DNA from: Trichobilharzia szidati | Taxonomy: Eukaryota; Platyhelminthes; Trematoda; Strigeidida; Schistosomatidae | Direction: 5' to 3' | Assembly (NCBI GenBank): GCA_944472155.2 | Contig: OX235272.1 | Span: 92,014,020 to 92,078,019, forward strand | Length of the DNA: 64,000 nucleotides | Made by a program: the position numbers and the translations under genes | The notes under the pieces: generated by a model | What the model saw: the letters and a program-made list of their open reading frames with translations, nothing else | Databases searched by the model: none | What the model was told of the DNA's origin: nothing | Shown: positions 37,801-44,205 of the stretch, in pieces | How the letters are laid out: each line of letters opens with the position of its first letter | How positions within the stretch are numbered: the first letter of the stretch is position 1

Positions 37801-37869
37801 GAAATGGAGAATGTGTTAATCAAAGAAAACGAATGGGAATACAATTGTGTTCATAATGTTTTAAACTGA
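13759..37869 (+). CDS. Secreted saposin-like protein, spliced (gene 1)
   Basis: Inferred exons: 13759-13783, 13846-13874, 20159-20183, 22441-22553, 30161-30173, 31309-31433, 34449-34526, 34660-34678 and 37802-37869 (stop TGA). They sum to 495 nt, about 164 residues, in one frame, each with AG and GT borders. The product starts with a signal peptide (MRATWIILCAVMVDATVQ), then an acidic Gln-rich pro-region (28-64, with an N-E-T sequon) and a saposin B domain (about 69-141). That domain has CSGC (70-73), C101 in DQLC, C111, an N-S-T sequon at 128 and C135 in PRICH. The expected sixth cysteine is Y141. Saposin-like proteins bind or perturb lipids; several are secreted in the fluke gut, but the role here is inferred from the fold only. 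Introns hold PLEs, LINEs and tRNA-like repeats. The last two exons are the least certain, and a rival last exon could start at 37753 (ATGACACAAC). Confidence 0.7.
13905..15210 (-). mobile_element. PLE cassette with inverted arms
   Basis: A 207-codon minus frame (14341-14964) carries the RT-EN linker (NTLVQMGYPSRFVRRHMNT, 22-40) and a GIY-YIG-type endonuclease: YKF at 115-117 and YIG at 125-127, followed by R128, E134 and E138, with the cysteines C108, C113 and C119 around YKF typical of Penelope endonucleases. It ends NCAFKVIYR...LHIAEAMG. Inverted arms at about 13908-14128 and 14985-15205 share GTTTTCAATTAGAT, AAACATTTACCACATTATTA and CTTTACTCTAAT. It sits in intron 2 of gene 1. Confidence 0.85.
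15325..15960. mobile_element. Family 2 fold-back pair, nearly perfect
   Basis: A full minus copy (about 15325-15610) and a full plus copy (about 15665-15960) are inverted around a short centre. Both contain TGGGATTCGAACCCGGGACC-type B boxes and the A-box TGGCTGAATGGTATACGAGC. The same short peptide is encoded on opposite strands (15408-15611 and 15644-15874), so these frames are repeat artefacts. Confidence 0.85.
15375..15430 (-). ncRNA. Hammerhead-like motif, family 2, degenerate
   Basis: Minus strand: GTACTG, then CCAATGA, TTCCCAAAGTAGGAT, GAAACAGCAGCTGTC and CAGTAC. Helix I is perfect (GUACUG/CAGUAC). The core has two changes from CUGAUGA and stem III is expanded by CAG. Confidence 0.45.
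16055..16240. repeat. Inverted repeat of the GCTCGAAACGTCATC family
   Basis: GATGACGTTTTGAGCACAAT (plus) is inverted as GCTCGAAACGTCATC about 60 bp later, followed by ATTACTGTATAACACTGTGTG and a CACAGTGCTCAAGTTTTA end. Sister copies lie at 23930-24010, 25025-25110, 50500-51110 and 51496-52430. Confidence 0.7.
16241..17200. other. Mostly unrecognised; family 4-like block at 16765-16835
   Basis: GATTTGTAGCTCAGATGGATGATTTTGA at 16765-16835 matches the start of the block at 34785-34870. Otherwise only short frames without motifs. Confidence 0.35.
17250..18440 (-). mobile_element. PLE fragment: RT end, linker and YIG endonuclease
   Basis: Read on minus: RT palm motif C as YVGDTLVI with KIPFLDFLINKNKH (frame 17991-18251), then the linker (17646-17849; YIQNISEIPAKLLRPF), then HYIGQIGRPL (about 17555-17590) of the GIY-YIG endonuclease. 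Order and spacing match a Penelope-like element. The second residue of the usual YVDD box is changed to G, and frameshifts break the frame. It belongs to a different PLE subfamily (HYIGQ) from the SYIGR copies at 14341 and 30457. Confidence 0.75.
18500..18855 (-). mobile_element. Family 2 repeat
   Basis: Minus copy: ATTGATATCAGTTAGAGAAC, CTGTTTCATCCTAGATTGGG, GGGTTTGAACCCAGGATC (B box), ACCATTCATCCACTGAGA (A box), ending TAGCAAGTCACTAGTGAGC. Confidence 0.75.
19080..19300 (-). mobile_element. Family 3 tRNA-like repeat, diverged
   Basis: TTTGCATTCCGAGTAGAACA, AGTGCATCGGTGGGAAATTG and ATGCTATAGATGCTGACGC outline a decayed minus copy. Confidence 0.55.
19345..19580 (-). mobile_element. Family 3 tRNA-like repeat
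   Basis: CCTTTACAACCCTGGCGGAT, then GGGCTTCAAGCTGAAGCTTT, GAGGTAAAGGAGTGCGTCGG, GGGATAGAACCCCGGACC and CTACCACTAAGCTAACGATG. Nearly full-length minus copy next to the previous one. Confidence 0.7.
19585..20155. other. Unannotated intronic sequence of gene 1
   Basis: No frame, repeat or splice signal that I can support. Confidence 0.4.
20159..20183 (+). CDS. Gene 1 exon 3 (25-nt microexon)
   Basis: Acceptor CTTAATTTTTTAG and donor TTGG|GTGAGT. In phase it reads LGLNRRKL plus one base, which completes an Asp codon with exon 22441-22553. The dibasic RR could be a processing site. Confidence 0.5.
20215..20590 (-). mobile_element. Family 2 repeat
   Basis: Full minus copy. The ribozyme-like part (20275-20335, minus) reads AGTGCTG, ATGATGA, TTCCCAAACTAGGAT, GAAACAGCTGTC and CAGTACT, giving a seven-pair helix I with one G-U. 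Confidence 0.75.
20595..21655. other. Mostly unrecognised; decayed LINE tail at about 21275-21470
   Basis: AGGGCTTCAGAAGTGCACCT, then GTCAGCTGGCTGAACGACTG resembles the minus-strand RTE/SR2 3' end. Nothing else recognised. Confidence 0.35.
21661..21692 (+). other. Candidate exon of uncertain membership
   Basis: Good acceptor (TCTGTGTTTTTAACAG) and donor (AAAG|GTGAGC) bracket 32 nt that read (x)AVNYSRFDLK. It follows exon 3 in phase but then throws exon 22441-22553 out of frame, so inclusion would need a further small exon, or the site is fortuitous. Confidence 0.3.
21905..22265 (-). mobile_element. Family 2 repeat, diverged
   Basis: Minus copy with CTCAAACTCAGGATATTACG (B box), AGACCATTCAGCAGCGAGA (A box) and the end CTAGAACTCCAGGTAATTTC. 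The ribozyme core is decayed. Confidence 0.65.
22441..22553 (+). CDS. Gene 1 exon 4: pro-region
   Basis: 113 nt between TACTTTTATTTTACAG and AATAAG|GTAGGT. Reads (D)FENQEESLQQKMLINETNEL..., polar and acidic with an N-E-T sequon, ending on a codon boundary. One of the clearest exons in the window by splice sites and open frame. Confidence 0.7.
22560..23090. other. Intronic, nothing recognised
   Basis: No supported feature. Confidence 0.4.
23095..23335 (-). mobile_element. Family 3 tRNA-like repeat
   Basis: CCTTTGCGTACCCTTTGGAA, GGGCTTCAGGCTTAAGCCTT, CGACGTAAAGGAGTGCGTCG, GGGGATCGAACTTCGGACC and ACCTATGCACCACCGACGC: full minus copy. Confidence 0.8.
23640..24235 (+). mobile_element. RTE/SR2-like LINE tail split by an insertion
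   Basis: ACAAGAAACTCTGGCAACTA, then AATGGATTGGGCAGACTCTC is LINE sequence to about 23905. A GATGACGTTTTGAGCACAAC-family repeat and a (TA)n run (23925-24020) interrupt it. The LINE then resumes to a degraded 3' end with ATAATAATG at about 24230. Confidence 0.6.
24236..25020. other. Intronic, nothing recognised
   Basis: No frame or repeat family identified. Confidence 0.4.
25025..25135. repeat. GCTCGAAACGTCATC family fragment
   Basis: ATGATATGATAATGAGCAGT, then GTGCTCGAAACGTCATCAGT and CACTGTGTGCTTTAATTGC match the 16055-16240 repeat. Confidence 0.6.
25165..25380 (-). mobile_element. Family 3 tRNA-like repeat
   Basis: CCTTCGCCTTCAGAGTGAAA, CTCACGCTCAACCTTCCCTG, GGGAATAGAATCCAGGCCC and GAACTGTCGACTCATGATG: diverged minus copy. 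Confidence 0.6.
25545..26115 (-). mobile_element. RTE/SR2-like LINE 3' end
   Basis: Starts at the LINE terminus (TTATTATTATAGTATTATTT, then CCTTGGGTTCCAAGTGGAAC) and runs leftward into the C-terminal coding part. Overlapping frames on both strands (25564-26130, 25918-26121) are by-products. Confidence 0.75.
26160..27000 (-). mobile_element. PLE fragment: linker and endonuclease
   Basis: Minus frames 26747-26992 and 26235-26684. The first holds the linker (EMDYLSSFINRHMKT). The second holds CICQCTCCYADGNVGRTTRQ (endonuclease with YIG changed to NVG) and KVNHYILPNLSNG...LHITEA. Frames are interrupted between them. In intron 4 of gene 1. Confidence 0.75.
27001..27445. other. Intronic, nothing recognised
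   Basis: AT-rich, no feature supported. Confidence 0.4.
27450..27935 (-). mobile_element. RTE/SR2-like LINE C-terminal fragment
   Basis: Minus frame 27501-27761 contains KWRWIRHMLRRPLGGITRQT, the WIGHxLR...TRQ block of RTE-type LINE C-termini. Confidence 0.7.
28030..28205 (-). mobile_element. Family 2 fragment, decayed
   Basis: ATGAAATCAGTGAGAGAACT, GGGAGTACAGGAAAGTGCTG and CAGTTCAGCCACTGGGACA mark a damaged minus copy. Confidence 0.5.
28335..28520 (-). mobile_element. Family 3 subtype b tRNA-like repeat
   Basis: CAGCTTGATTCCACGCCGTA, GGATATCGGTAGCCCAAATT, GGAGATCGAATCCCGGACC and CTAACCACTGTGCCACCGAC. A near-identical copy is at 56810-56985. It shares the tRNA-like head with family 3 but has a different body. 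Confidence 0.75.
28612..29560 (+). mobile_element. PLE endonuclease cassette with a nested family 2 pair
   Basis: Plus frame 28682-28987 (HLPMWLHEGIVKTINSSVLD, LVRTGYKASVKETSF) is an endonuclease tail. Inverted arms are recognisable at about 28615-28680 and 29480-29550 (GAACAAAGAATATT). A family 2 fold-back pair lies inside, flanked by ATGATTATTTAA-type sequence on both sides. Confidence 0.7.
29095..29458. mobile_element. Family 2 fold-back pair
   Basis: Short minus arm at about 29095-29212, then an inverted full plus copy to 29458. Both outer ends are CATACGAGTTT / AAACTCGTATAA. The plus copy has the ribozyme-like core CCGATGA (U4 changed) with helix I GTACTG/CAGTAC. Confidence 0.75.
29735..30055 (+). 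repeat. R5 repeat, hairpin-headed
   Basis: Starts TGCTACTGATAAGATTTATC AGTAGTAT, a ten-pair hairpin, and ends CTTTACCAAGTCTAGCGTCT. Copies at 47023-47330 and (decayed) 47695-47900. No coding capacity; class unknown. Confidence 0.65.
30161..30173 (+). CDS. Gene 1 exon 5 (13-nt microexon)
   Basis: GAATATGTCGACG lies between CCTATTTTATTTGCCAG and GTAAGTAAG, both near-consensus. It encodes EYVD plus one base that completes Val with the next exon. The paralogous gene 2 has GAATATGAAAATG at the same position (54772 leftward), which supports the exon. Confidence 0.65.
30218..31218 (+). mobile_element. PLE endonuclease cassette with inverted arms
   Basis: Frame 30457-30786 encodes SYIGCTISQVRLRVREHLPA and HLVDTGYRIDVNTAFRVIYR, ending LLLHIAEAVAIRS. 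Inverted arms of about 250 bp (30218-30470 and 30970-31218) share TCAATCTGAACGAAGAATAT, TTATAAAATATAATGCATTT and CCATTGTCTCCCATTTAACA (as complements). In the intron just before the saposin domain exon. Confidence 0.85.
31309..31433 (+). CDS. Gene 1 exon 6: saposin N-terminal half
   Basis: 125 nt between ATTATCTGTCTGATTTAG and TCTGAA|GTAAGT. Reads (V)CSGCTAAVFSLKMIL... to DQLCVFVGPYSSE, with the CxxC, amphipathic helices and third cysteine of a saposin B domain. The two-base lead and codon-boundary end match the homologous exons at 52515-52645 and 45219-45331. Confidence 0.8.
31590..31920 (-). mobile_element. Family 2 repeat
   Basis: Minus copy: CTGTTTCGTCCTAGTTTGAG, GGGGTTCGAACCCAGGACC and AACATTAAGTCACTGGGACC. 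The ribozyme half keeps GGACGAAACAGCTGTC, but stem II has an insertion. Confidence 0.7.
32095..32420 (+). mobile_element. Solo PLE arm
   Basis: AGAGTCTCTTTTCGCCGAAT, AAATTTGTCAAACGAAAATA and GATGAGTTGTCACAAACGAT: same arm as 3056-3300, without an adjacent endonuclease. Confidence 0.65.
32455..33592 (+). mobile_element. RTE/SR2-like LINE, RT palm to 3' end
   Basis: Frame 32537-32734 carries NTGVRQAGCLLSPIIFLIAV (RT motif B region). The next motif, LDFA-DDLCLMS, is split by a frameshift at about 32720. After that, NTEVMKIT and a long decayed C-terminus lead to GTGTTGTTGAAGCCCTATGT and GGAATAATAATATTG at 33590. The longest copy of this LINE here; 5' truncated and inactive. In intron 6 of gene 1. 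Confidence 0.8.
33880..34190 (-). mobile_element. PLE endonuclease tail
   Basis: Minus frame 33898-34176: LTWLGKAVVKSIRSSKSAHF, then FIILYKVPPQF and LRLSSITEV. Confidence 0.65.
34449..34526 (+). CDS. Gene 1 exon 7: saposin C-terminal half
   Basis: 78 nt between ATTATTTTTATTTTCAG and TGTCAC|GTGAGC. Reads CTFVAQHYASMLIDLL then ENSTAPRICH, with the fourth and fifth saposin cysteines and the usual N-S-T sequon before the helix end. Phase 0 at both ends. The homologous minus-strand exon is 49960-50040. Confidence 0.8.
34628..34678 (+). CDS. Gene 1 candidate alternative microexons (7 nt and 19 nt)
   Basis: Two small AG...GT units: TTTAATG (34628-34634; acceptor GTTTCACCTAG, donor GTAAAAC) and GCGTTAAACAAGTATGATG (34660-34678; acceptor ATTCAACAG, donor GTAAAATA). 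Each is 3n+1 long, so either one connects exon 7 to 37802-37869 in frame while using both introduces a stop. The 19-nt version gives RICH-ALNKYD, matching the CxxLxx helix end of saposins. Confidence 0.35.
34785..35330. mobile_element. Family 4 tRNA-like repeat
   Basis: Minus-strand tRNA-like head: CTCAGTGGTAACGTCTCTGA (A box) and GACGCGGGTTTGAATCTCAG (B box), here as complements at about 35070-35130. The flank is CTAGTAACTAGTGTGATGTG and a tail CACCGTGATGGCGAGCTACC. The block from 34785 (GATTTGTAGCCCAGGTGGAT) recurs at 16765. Confidence 0.55.
35331..36140. other. Intronic, nothing recognised
   Basis: Only a (TA)n run at about 35848-35875. No supported feature. Confidence 0.4.
36145..36250 (+). 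mobile_element. Family 2 tail fragment
   Basis: GCTGTCCAGTACTCCCAGCT, then GGTTTTCCAATGGTTCTCTA: only the 3' part. Confidence 0.55.
36290..37780 (-). mobile_element. PLE fragment: RT end, linker, endonuclease
   Basis: Minus frame 37185-37613 has FLDIHLTRNADNSRKKFIYK and RNLRGTLMENGFPPRF (end of RT and linker). Leftward, out of frame, come YIDRTMHQLEKR and REHYPVWLVKGERKRVYSS (endonuclease), then a decayed tail. A third PLE subfamily (YIDR), matching the fragment at 60545-60885. Confidence 0.75.
37802..37869 (+). CDS. Gene 1 candidate last exon
   Basis: Acceptor CTGATTCTTCTTTTTCAG. With one incoming base the frame reads (E)MENVLIKENEWEYNCVHNV... and stops at 37867-37869. The cysteine in YNC could replace the missing sixth saposin cysteine. 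The PLE at 36290-37780 ends directly upstream. Confidence 0.45.
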
Positions 37870-39085
37870 AAATTGAAGCAATTAAAAATCCTTGTTGAAT
37901 ATTTTACGGATTCTCTGGATATAATTTTGTCCAAAGATTAATTTACTTTTAAGACTGGTTAGAAAATCATAAAATAGGGTTGTTTTATGCCGATAGTGTG
38001 TAAGTGTAAGGCGCTTAAGTGTGACTGATTAATGCTTACATCCAACCACATTAAGTAGCAGAGCAGTTAGTCATGAGAAAAAAATAATAACTGGTTATTG
38101 TTGTTTCACAGACATTGTAGTTAAAGTGGCCCCTTGTGAACACTATCAGGATTTTATTAATTAGGCTGTAGCTACCAAAACTGATTTGTTGTAGTCCGAA
38201 CACAGGGAACCGGTCTTTGAATTCTACTGTATAGATGTCCGATTCTTCCTTGAGAGACGTATAGTCACAAATGCCTCGAAGACAGCAAATAGACGACTTT
38301 TCGTTGATGTATCTGTGGTTCTATTCAACAACAGCAGTAATAACATCAAAAACTCAAAATTCCCTCAACAGTGCTGTCAAGGAATTTAACCCTAAGTTCT
38401 TATTATTTGCGAAGACGCTCCGAATCGACAACTACTAGGTATGATTATTGAATTTAACTCCAAAACACAAGGACTTGTAATAAGAAAATATATTCTTCAG
38501 TAGTTGAATTTGATATTTCATACAGAGTCTATAAACAAATGTTTTACAAATAATGTACTGTACTTTTATTCGTATTCTTTCGTCTTCTTCCAACTTGTAC
38601 ACGACTGAACCATTCGCGCTTTCGAGTTGCCCGTCAATGGCAACCAAGGCCAATGAACCAACGTTCAGTGTTCACGTTTATTTACAAGTGCCGTTAGGCG
38701 ACTGTACTGTCTAGTTAACTTTCTAAGTATAAAACGAGTACCGTAAAACAAAATTAGTTAACCAAAACTCAATTATAAGAAGTACCCAGAACCAAGTGGA
38801 ATATTCCCAACCAGATGGAATCGAAAACTCTGTCCACAAGAATCACACACCACCGCTTTCCGGAGACACTCCCGGGTCAGAATGATCTTGATTTACTCAA
38901 ACAAAGTCACATCGTAAAACAACACGTTACCAATGTGTTGTACAACAATAAAGATAAGCATTAAAATCCGAGATTGAATAGAGCCGGAGACAAATAATGA
39001 GGATCAAATCAACATGCGGTATGCATGCAGATGTCAGGGCAATCATATATAGTCTAGAAGAAAAACGGATATTAATTACAGGTTA
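37870..39085. other. No gene recognised; possible LTR-type flank
   Basis: Downstream of gene 1. The part nearest 39085 could belong to the BEL/Pao element, but I see no matching second LTR. Confidence 0.35.
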
Positions 39086-39089
39086 GTTG

Positions 39090-40280
39090 AAGCGTCCTAA
39101 CAAGTATAAATATTGTGGTTAGATAGTCCAGGGGGGATTTTTCAAACAATTTTTCCATTAAACCAGCCACCCAAATCCCTCCGTAGATTTTAAGACACCT
39201 TCTGACGCATTTTGTCATCGCTCTGTCTTTTACATCTGGGGTCCAGTACTTACAACAGTGTGCCTGCATAACTCCACCTTAACCTATCACCCGTATCTCT
39301 ACAGTTGCTTCAAGAAGGCAAAACCTTCGTATATTCCTTTTTTACAACACCTTTTTTCATACGCGCTATTACTGTTCTCATTAGACCGTTCTTATCCTTG
39401 TTACACTTTTAATCTATTCCAACCGGCCACACACCTCGTGTTGTTACTACTTTGGAAACAAGCACTACATTCCCTTCCATGAAGTTCCCATGTCTTGAAA
39501 ACCACTTGTGGCGAACCTATAATAATAGGACATATTCTCTAATACATATACGCCAGAAAGTATTAGTTATGCATTTTACTTGTCTCCAACTTTTACAATA
39601 CCTGCTCACAATATTGTCTTCTGTTATCAAACCAGCACAGGCTATCAGTAACAGGAGTGTATTGGGCTTTGGAGCTAAGTTATCTTTCTTATTTGACGTT
39701 ATCAGGACAATAAGGCGATTGTTCAGAATTCTTTCATTTTCTACAGAATGGGCCGCTGAAGTATCATCGTGCAAGATCTGCTCCTTAGAAGTCATTAACA
39801 TCAGTCTACCAACCGAGCGTATTATTATTTCCTGTATCCCACCCTGATGGGTGACAGATGGAGGATTGAAATGCTATTGTATACCTCTGGACGTCATAAA
39901 GTTATTTATTTTGTGTTTATTCCACTTCGTAACTCAGAGACCACTCCAATAAATTTCGACCTATTGTCACTATAGATTTCTGTTGATGTTCCTCTTCTCC
40001 TTATGAAACGCATCAAAACCATTATGAAGGTATTAGTATTCACGTTGAAAACCACCACTAATAGTGTAGCTCGTGTTTGGAGACATGTAAGTATGCAGCC
40101 GTATCTCTCTTTTCTTCACTCCTCCTGCGGCAAACAAGTAAAGTTCCGAAATAGTCGATTTCTACTGAGGGAAAACGAAGCCACACCTTTCTCACACTTC
40201 ATTTTGGGAGAGGTGCTATCAACGATAATATCTTGCGTTTGGCTGCCTCTGTTACTTCCAATGTCAGATAAATAATGTTC
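39090..40280 (-). mobile_element. BEL/Pao LTR retrotransposon integrase remnant
   Basis: Minus strand, in order: IDYFGTLLVCRRRSEEKR (integrase core start, about 40145-40205), FIRRRGTSTEIYSDN and FIGVVSELRSGI (second catalytic region), ENERILNNRLIVLI with LAPKPNTLLLL (39517-39801; the LNNRPL...LTPNxFLL block), then a C-terminal RGVWPVG...MRTVIARMKKGVVKKEY (about 39350-39450). The order matches BEL/Pao integrases (Sinbad-like elements are known in schistosomes). Several frameshifts. Confidence 0.75.
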
Positions 40281-40550
40281 AAGAGCTTATCTTGGCTTTA
40301 GGTATGTACAGTGATGATACAGACAAACAAGCTACTGATTTCGTCAAAGTCATCCAGTTCGAGTAGTAACACAATAGTCTATTGAAGGTTCTATCCATGG
40401 TACGCATATTAAATCGTATGGATTCCTCAAGCTCAATATTTTATTATATAATTGTTAAGCCTGATGAACATTTACGGAAAATATGTTTTTGCCTGCTTAA
40501 ACTGTGCTCTATATTTATCATAATGAAAATGTTAAAATTACAAGGATAAA

Positions 40551-41505
40551 AAGTTCAGCGAAGAGTCTCTTTATGGCAAATTCATTCAATTAGCTGTACA
40601 AACACAATTATATGCATATTTATGTTTTGCGTGTGCGTACATTAGGCTTGTCAAACAAGAATAAAAATTAGTTAGGGTTATTGTTTACGTCATCAAAATG
40701 TCTCAAAAATGTGATGAATAATCAAATTGTAACTAGGGTGTGAAGATTAGTAAGTACTGACAAGGGCTGCGTAATATGAAATAGGGTAGAAAGAATAAAT
40801 AAAGGATTGATTAAGAAGATGTTACTGAAAAGTCATAAAAAAATTCAGAAAAACATTAATAACAAAGTCGAAAAACTTGGAATTATACCTAAGGTTGAAA
40901 GAGGGGGTGGAGAAGCTTCTTTTGTGTACGTAAATCAGGGTTTTCTATCCGGATTGCTAAGGCCTCGGCAATGCAAAGTATACGGAAGCTTACCGTTTTC
41001 GCGAGGCTTCTTTTGACTTCGCAGATGATTTTGAATAAATTCTCCTTACATTTTGAGTGACTGATGTTGAATATATGTTCACTTATAGCACTCCTTATTG
41101 ATCCCCTGTTATCTTCTCCAACCCTCCTTCTACCTCAGGCATAATTCCAAGTTCTACGACTTTGTCATCGATGTTTTTTGAATTTTCGTATGACTTTTTA
41201 GTAACATCTCCCTCTACCTGTTACGTAATTTACTTTCGCTACACGTGTCTCCGTTAACATCCTATTTCGTATTACGCAACCCTTGTCAACACTTGTCAGT
41301 CTTCGCCCCTTAGTTACAATTTGATTATTCACCACATTTTTGAAACATTTTGAAGACTTAAACAATAACCCTATCTAATTTTTATTTTAGTTTTGTTCGA
41401 CTATCCAAATGTGCACTCACACACAGAATAATTATCTATAACTGCGATTGTACAGCTAAGTGAATGTGTTCGCCGCCGAAAAGAGACTCTTCGCTGAATT
41501 TTGTT
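40551..41505 (-). mobile_element. PLE endonuclease cassette with inverted arms
   Basis: Minus strand, about 40900-41110, reads RSAISEHIFNISHSK and LAKTVSFRILCIAEALAIRI, an endonuclease tail. Inverted arms of about 350 bp on each side (from AGCGAAGAGTCTCTT at 40557 and its complement ending at about 41500) match the arms of the 3050-4000 cassette. Same design, diverged sequence. Confidence 0.75.
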
Positions 41506-42120
41506 GTTCTTATATTCATGTCTGGATGGGTATTTTCCGTGAATATTTAATTATTGAAGACCTATGAATATCATGGAGTGCTGAAAGCGCTCAATGGATT
41601 CTCGAAGTTTATTTATCAGATAATATTTAGAACCCTTTCCAAAGTGAATTTTCACTTTGGAAATCTTGAAAACAATGAAACTCTCTCAGAAGTGTGGATA
41701 TTCCAGTCCACAACTCTTTTTACATGCATTTCTGAAGACAGATGCAGAATCAAATAAACGACAGTCCACACAGTGAAAATATTATCAATGGGGTACTAAG
41801 TTCGAACCCAGTAGCTCATGTTTTTCACGCCTGTTTCATTCACTCACGCTAAGAAATCTCTTTTCACTTTACTCTAAGACAAGTCGAGACAGTTCGAGTA
41901 ATTTGGACAAAGAATTTGATGAAGGTATTGCCAATGAAAGAACAAAATGATCATTGGGGATTAATCACTGCTGTCGATACAATGACATGGAAGTTCCACA
42001 AGAAATATTAGAGAATAAAACTCAATTTTTATTTCGTATTAGTAATATTATTCATCTGAATAAAATATTATTAACATTACAAAAAGTAAATAAGGATTAA
42101 CATAAAGCAGAAGATATTTA
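41506..42120. other. Mostly unrecognised; possible coding remnant 41860-42115
   Basis: A plus-strand stretch reads EVPQEILENKTQFLF and then RISNIIHLNKILLTLQKVNK before a stop. It looks protein-like, but I recognise no family and upstream frames are broken. It may be a decayed gene or retrocopy. Confidence 0.25.
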
Positions 42121-42419
42121 AGGTAATTCTTTGTGTTAACTGTAGCGTATTCATTTAAAATCTAAAACAGGGAAGGAAAATAAATTAATGTAGCAAAACA
42201 ATGCAAAAATTGATGTACAACATGTTGAAATGTATCTTTAAGGGTACTTTTAAAGTAAACATTTATTTGAAGATATTGAATTGTGCCGCACTGAATTAAC
42301 GCAAACGTGTTCGCTGAAAATACCCCGCTTATAACAATACAGTTTGCTATGTTAATTGGTTGCCTTAAGGTATTTAAACAAAAGTGAAGTATTTTTGATG
42401 AATGGTGCCTGTCAGTGTA
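42121..42419. other. Nothing recognised
   Basis: AT-rich interval. Confidence 0.35.
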
Positions 42420-42720
42420 ATTCAGAACGAGTGCTTCTTCCTATTAGGGTCTCGTAAACTGGATGTAACTGCATTCTCCACTGAGTAATGATGGTCACAC
42501 TGAGTCTCTAACCCAGTAGTGTCTATCGTTTCAAACATCAAAGCGTGGATGAGACCCAAATAGGACCAAACGCTCATCCTGGATTCCACTGTTAGTCACC
42601 ATTCACTAAATTACTTCAAAGGTAACCATCAGATATCGTCGAATCTTCTGTAGTGGGGGCTGACATGTCAAGTAATGTCGACCGTTACGGCCTAATCGAT
42701 CAACTAACGGGAAAATCGAA
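42420..42720. mobile_element. Family 1 repeat, rearranged inverted pair
   Basis: Left part (42435-42500) is minus-oriented (CTTCCTATTAGGGTCTCGTA, ACTGGATGTAACTGCATTC). The right part (42545-42720) is plus-oriented (GATGAGACCCAAATAGGACC, CATCCTGGATTCCACTGTTA) and then the family tail. Internal deletion removed most of the tRNA-like body. Confidence 0.65.
42545..42596 (+). ncRNA. Dead hammerhead, family 1
   Basis: GATGAGACCCAAATAGGAC is followed by CAAACGC where the consensus has GAAACGC. G12 is required for catalysis, so this copy should be inactive. Confidence 0.55.
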
Positions 42721-42731
42721 ATTGAGCAAAG

Positions 42732-42848
42732 TTAAGCTATCATAGCCAAGGCCACAGTAACCTTGAAAGAGCAGTCAGATCTCAGATACAAAAATGTTGC
42801 ATAATTGTTGAAAAATACATTAAAAAGTATTGCTAACATGATATGACA
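42732..42848 (-). CDS. Candidate last exon of a third saposin-like gene
   Basis: Minus strand: acceptor CTACAACCATACAG, then CHIMLAILFNVFFNNYATFL to SDCSFKVTVALAMIA and stop (TAA at 42734-42732). Cysteine spacing C-x24-C equals that of the exon at 49960-50040. Phase 0 entry fits the exon at 45219-45331 upstream on the same strand. The acceptor is pyrimidine-poor, so moderate confidence only. Confidence 0.4.
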   Translation of the reverse strand, partial: CHIMLAILFNVFFNNYATFLYLRSDCSFKVTVALAMIA

Positions 42849-42959
42849 CTGTATGGTTGTAGCATATTGTAAGAATGTCTCCCAGTCAATACACAGATGA
42901 TCTCTAGAGAAGTCGTACCATGTGCAATATACCCATTCATCCAGGTGACTGCACGTCAT

Positions 42960-43964
42960 CTACTTTCACTCTGACCATAATTCAAACTCCTGAAACTAAC
43001 TTCAACATTTGAAAGACCTTGACTCTGTCTATGATACTGTAACTTCGCCACCCAGTCACATTTCAGGTCCTTTGTGTTAATGCTGACTACATTCTGTCAG
43101 TGGCACCATTGAGTGACGCAGGTTCGAATCTCTGTGAGGACATCGAAATCCTTCAAGGTTTCAGTTATGCTTTGATGACAGGAGCCAGAAAAGACAAGAC
43201 CTAGATGGAGAGCACTCTGCCGACTGCATCTAACCATCTAATACCAATTACAAAAAATGTTATGAAGTTGGTCATACTCTGGTCTACTTTTTCTCATTAG
43301 AAAACTGTTCAACACATTTGTTTTGAGGCAGAGGAGTCTAATCCTTGTGGATAAGCTATTCATATGTATCAGGATAACGGTGTCAAAATGTTTAGTTCAT
43401 GCATAATTCCGTTTATTTGCTCCCCATCCTGGATAACTTGATGAGAAATCATTGGAAGAGTAATTAGATAAACATTTTTGGCAATAATCCAATAGAGAAA
43501 TTTCACGATCCTTTCAAGAATTTTGTAGGAAATATCATTCAGTACTAATACTGGAGTCTCTGAGGACTACAGAACTGTGAGAATTCGCCTCACCTTCTTC
43601 CTAGATGGCTTGACAATGTGGATTCAAACTACAGTACAACATTTAGCTAGATTGCTCTCGTTTTAAAAGTTTCCCATTGGATGTCTTAACCTGATGAAGA
43701 TGCTTCTTACATTATTAGACTTTTATAGTTTCTTTGACGAGTACGAAATAAATCTAATAAATTTTCGGCGCTCAGGGTGGATATTGATTTGAAAGGAAGA
43801 AAGTAATTACAGACTCACCAACATTTAAATAATTTACTTATGTCAACTCACTTAGTGAAAAACTTCCATTAAAGTATTCGCATACTTTTCAAATGTTTTG
43901 AAGCACTAAAACAAATTTTGAAAAAGAAAAAGAGATTTCGATTAAAATGAGCTCAAACTGAAGT
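42960..43964. other. Mostly unrecognised; family 4-like trace at 43105-43235
   Basis: GAGTGACGCAGGTTCGAATC TCTGTG at about 43110-43135 is a tRNA-like B box resembling family 4. Nothing else supported. Confidence 0.35.
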
Positions 43965-44205
43965 TTATGTGTCAGTGGTTTAGTGGCAGAATCCTTGCCA
44001 ACCGCGTACCTACTCCGGATTCTAATCCTAGCCGATGCATTCTCAAATCCTGCTTAGCCAATGGCGATCCCAGTAGTGAGTGATAGATGGGGTGGAGGCT
44101 GACACCCCTGCACTACGTTAAAATGACACCATCGCTATAGAAACTTCGAAGCTCTGGCTTGAATCCTTTTGCTCTGCTTGGAATGAAAGGTAATGAGAAA
44201 AACTG
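43965..44205 (+). mobile_element. Family 3 tRNA-like repeat, plus strand
   Basis: GTGTCAGTGGTTTAGTGGCA (A box), GTACCTACTCCGGATTCTAA TCC (B box region) and the end GAATCCTTTTGCTCTGCTTG. Confidence 0.6.
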
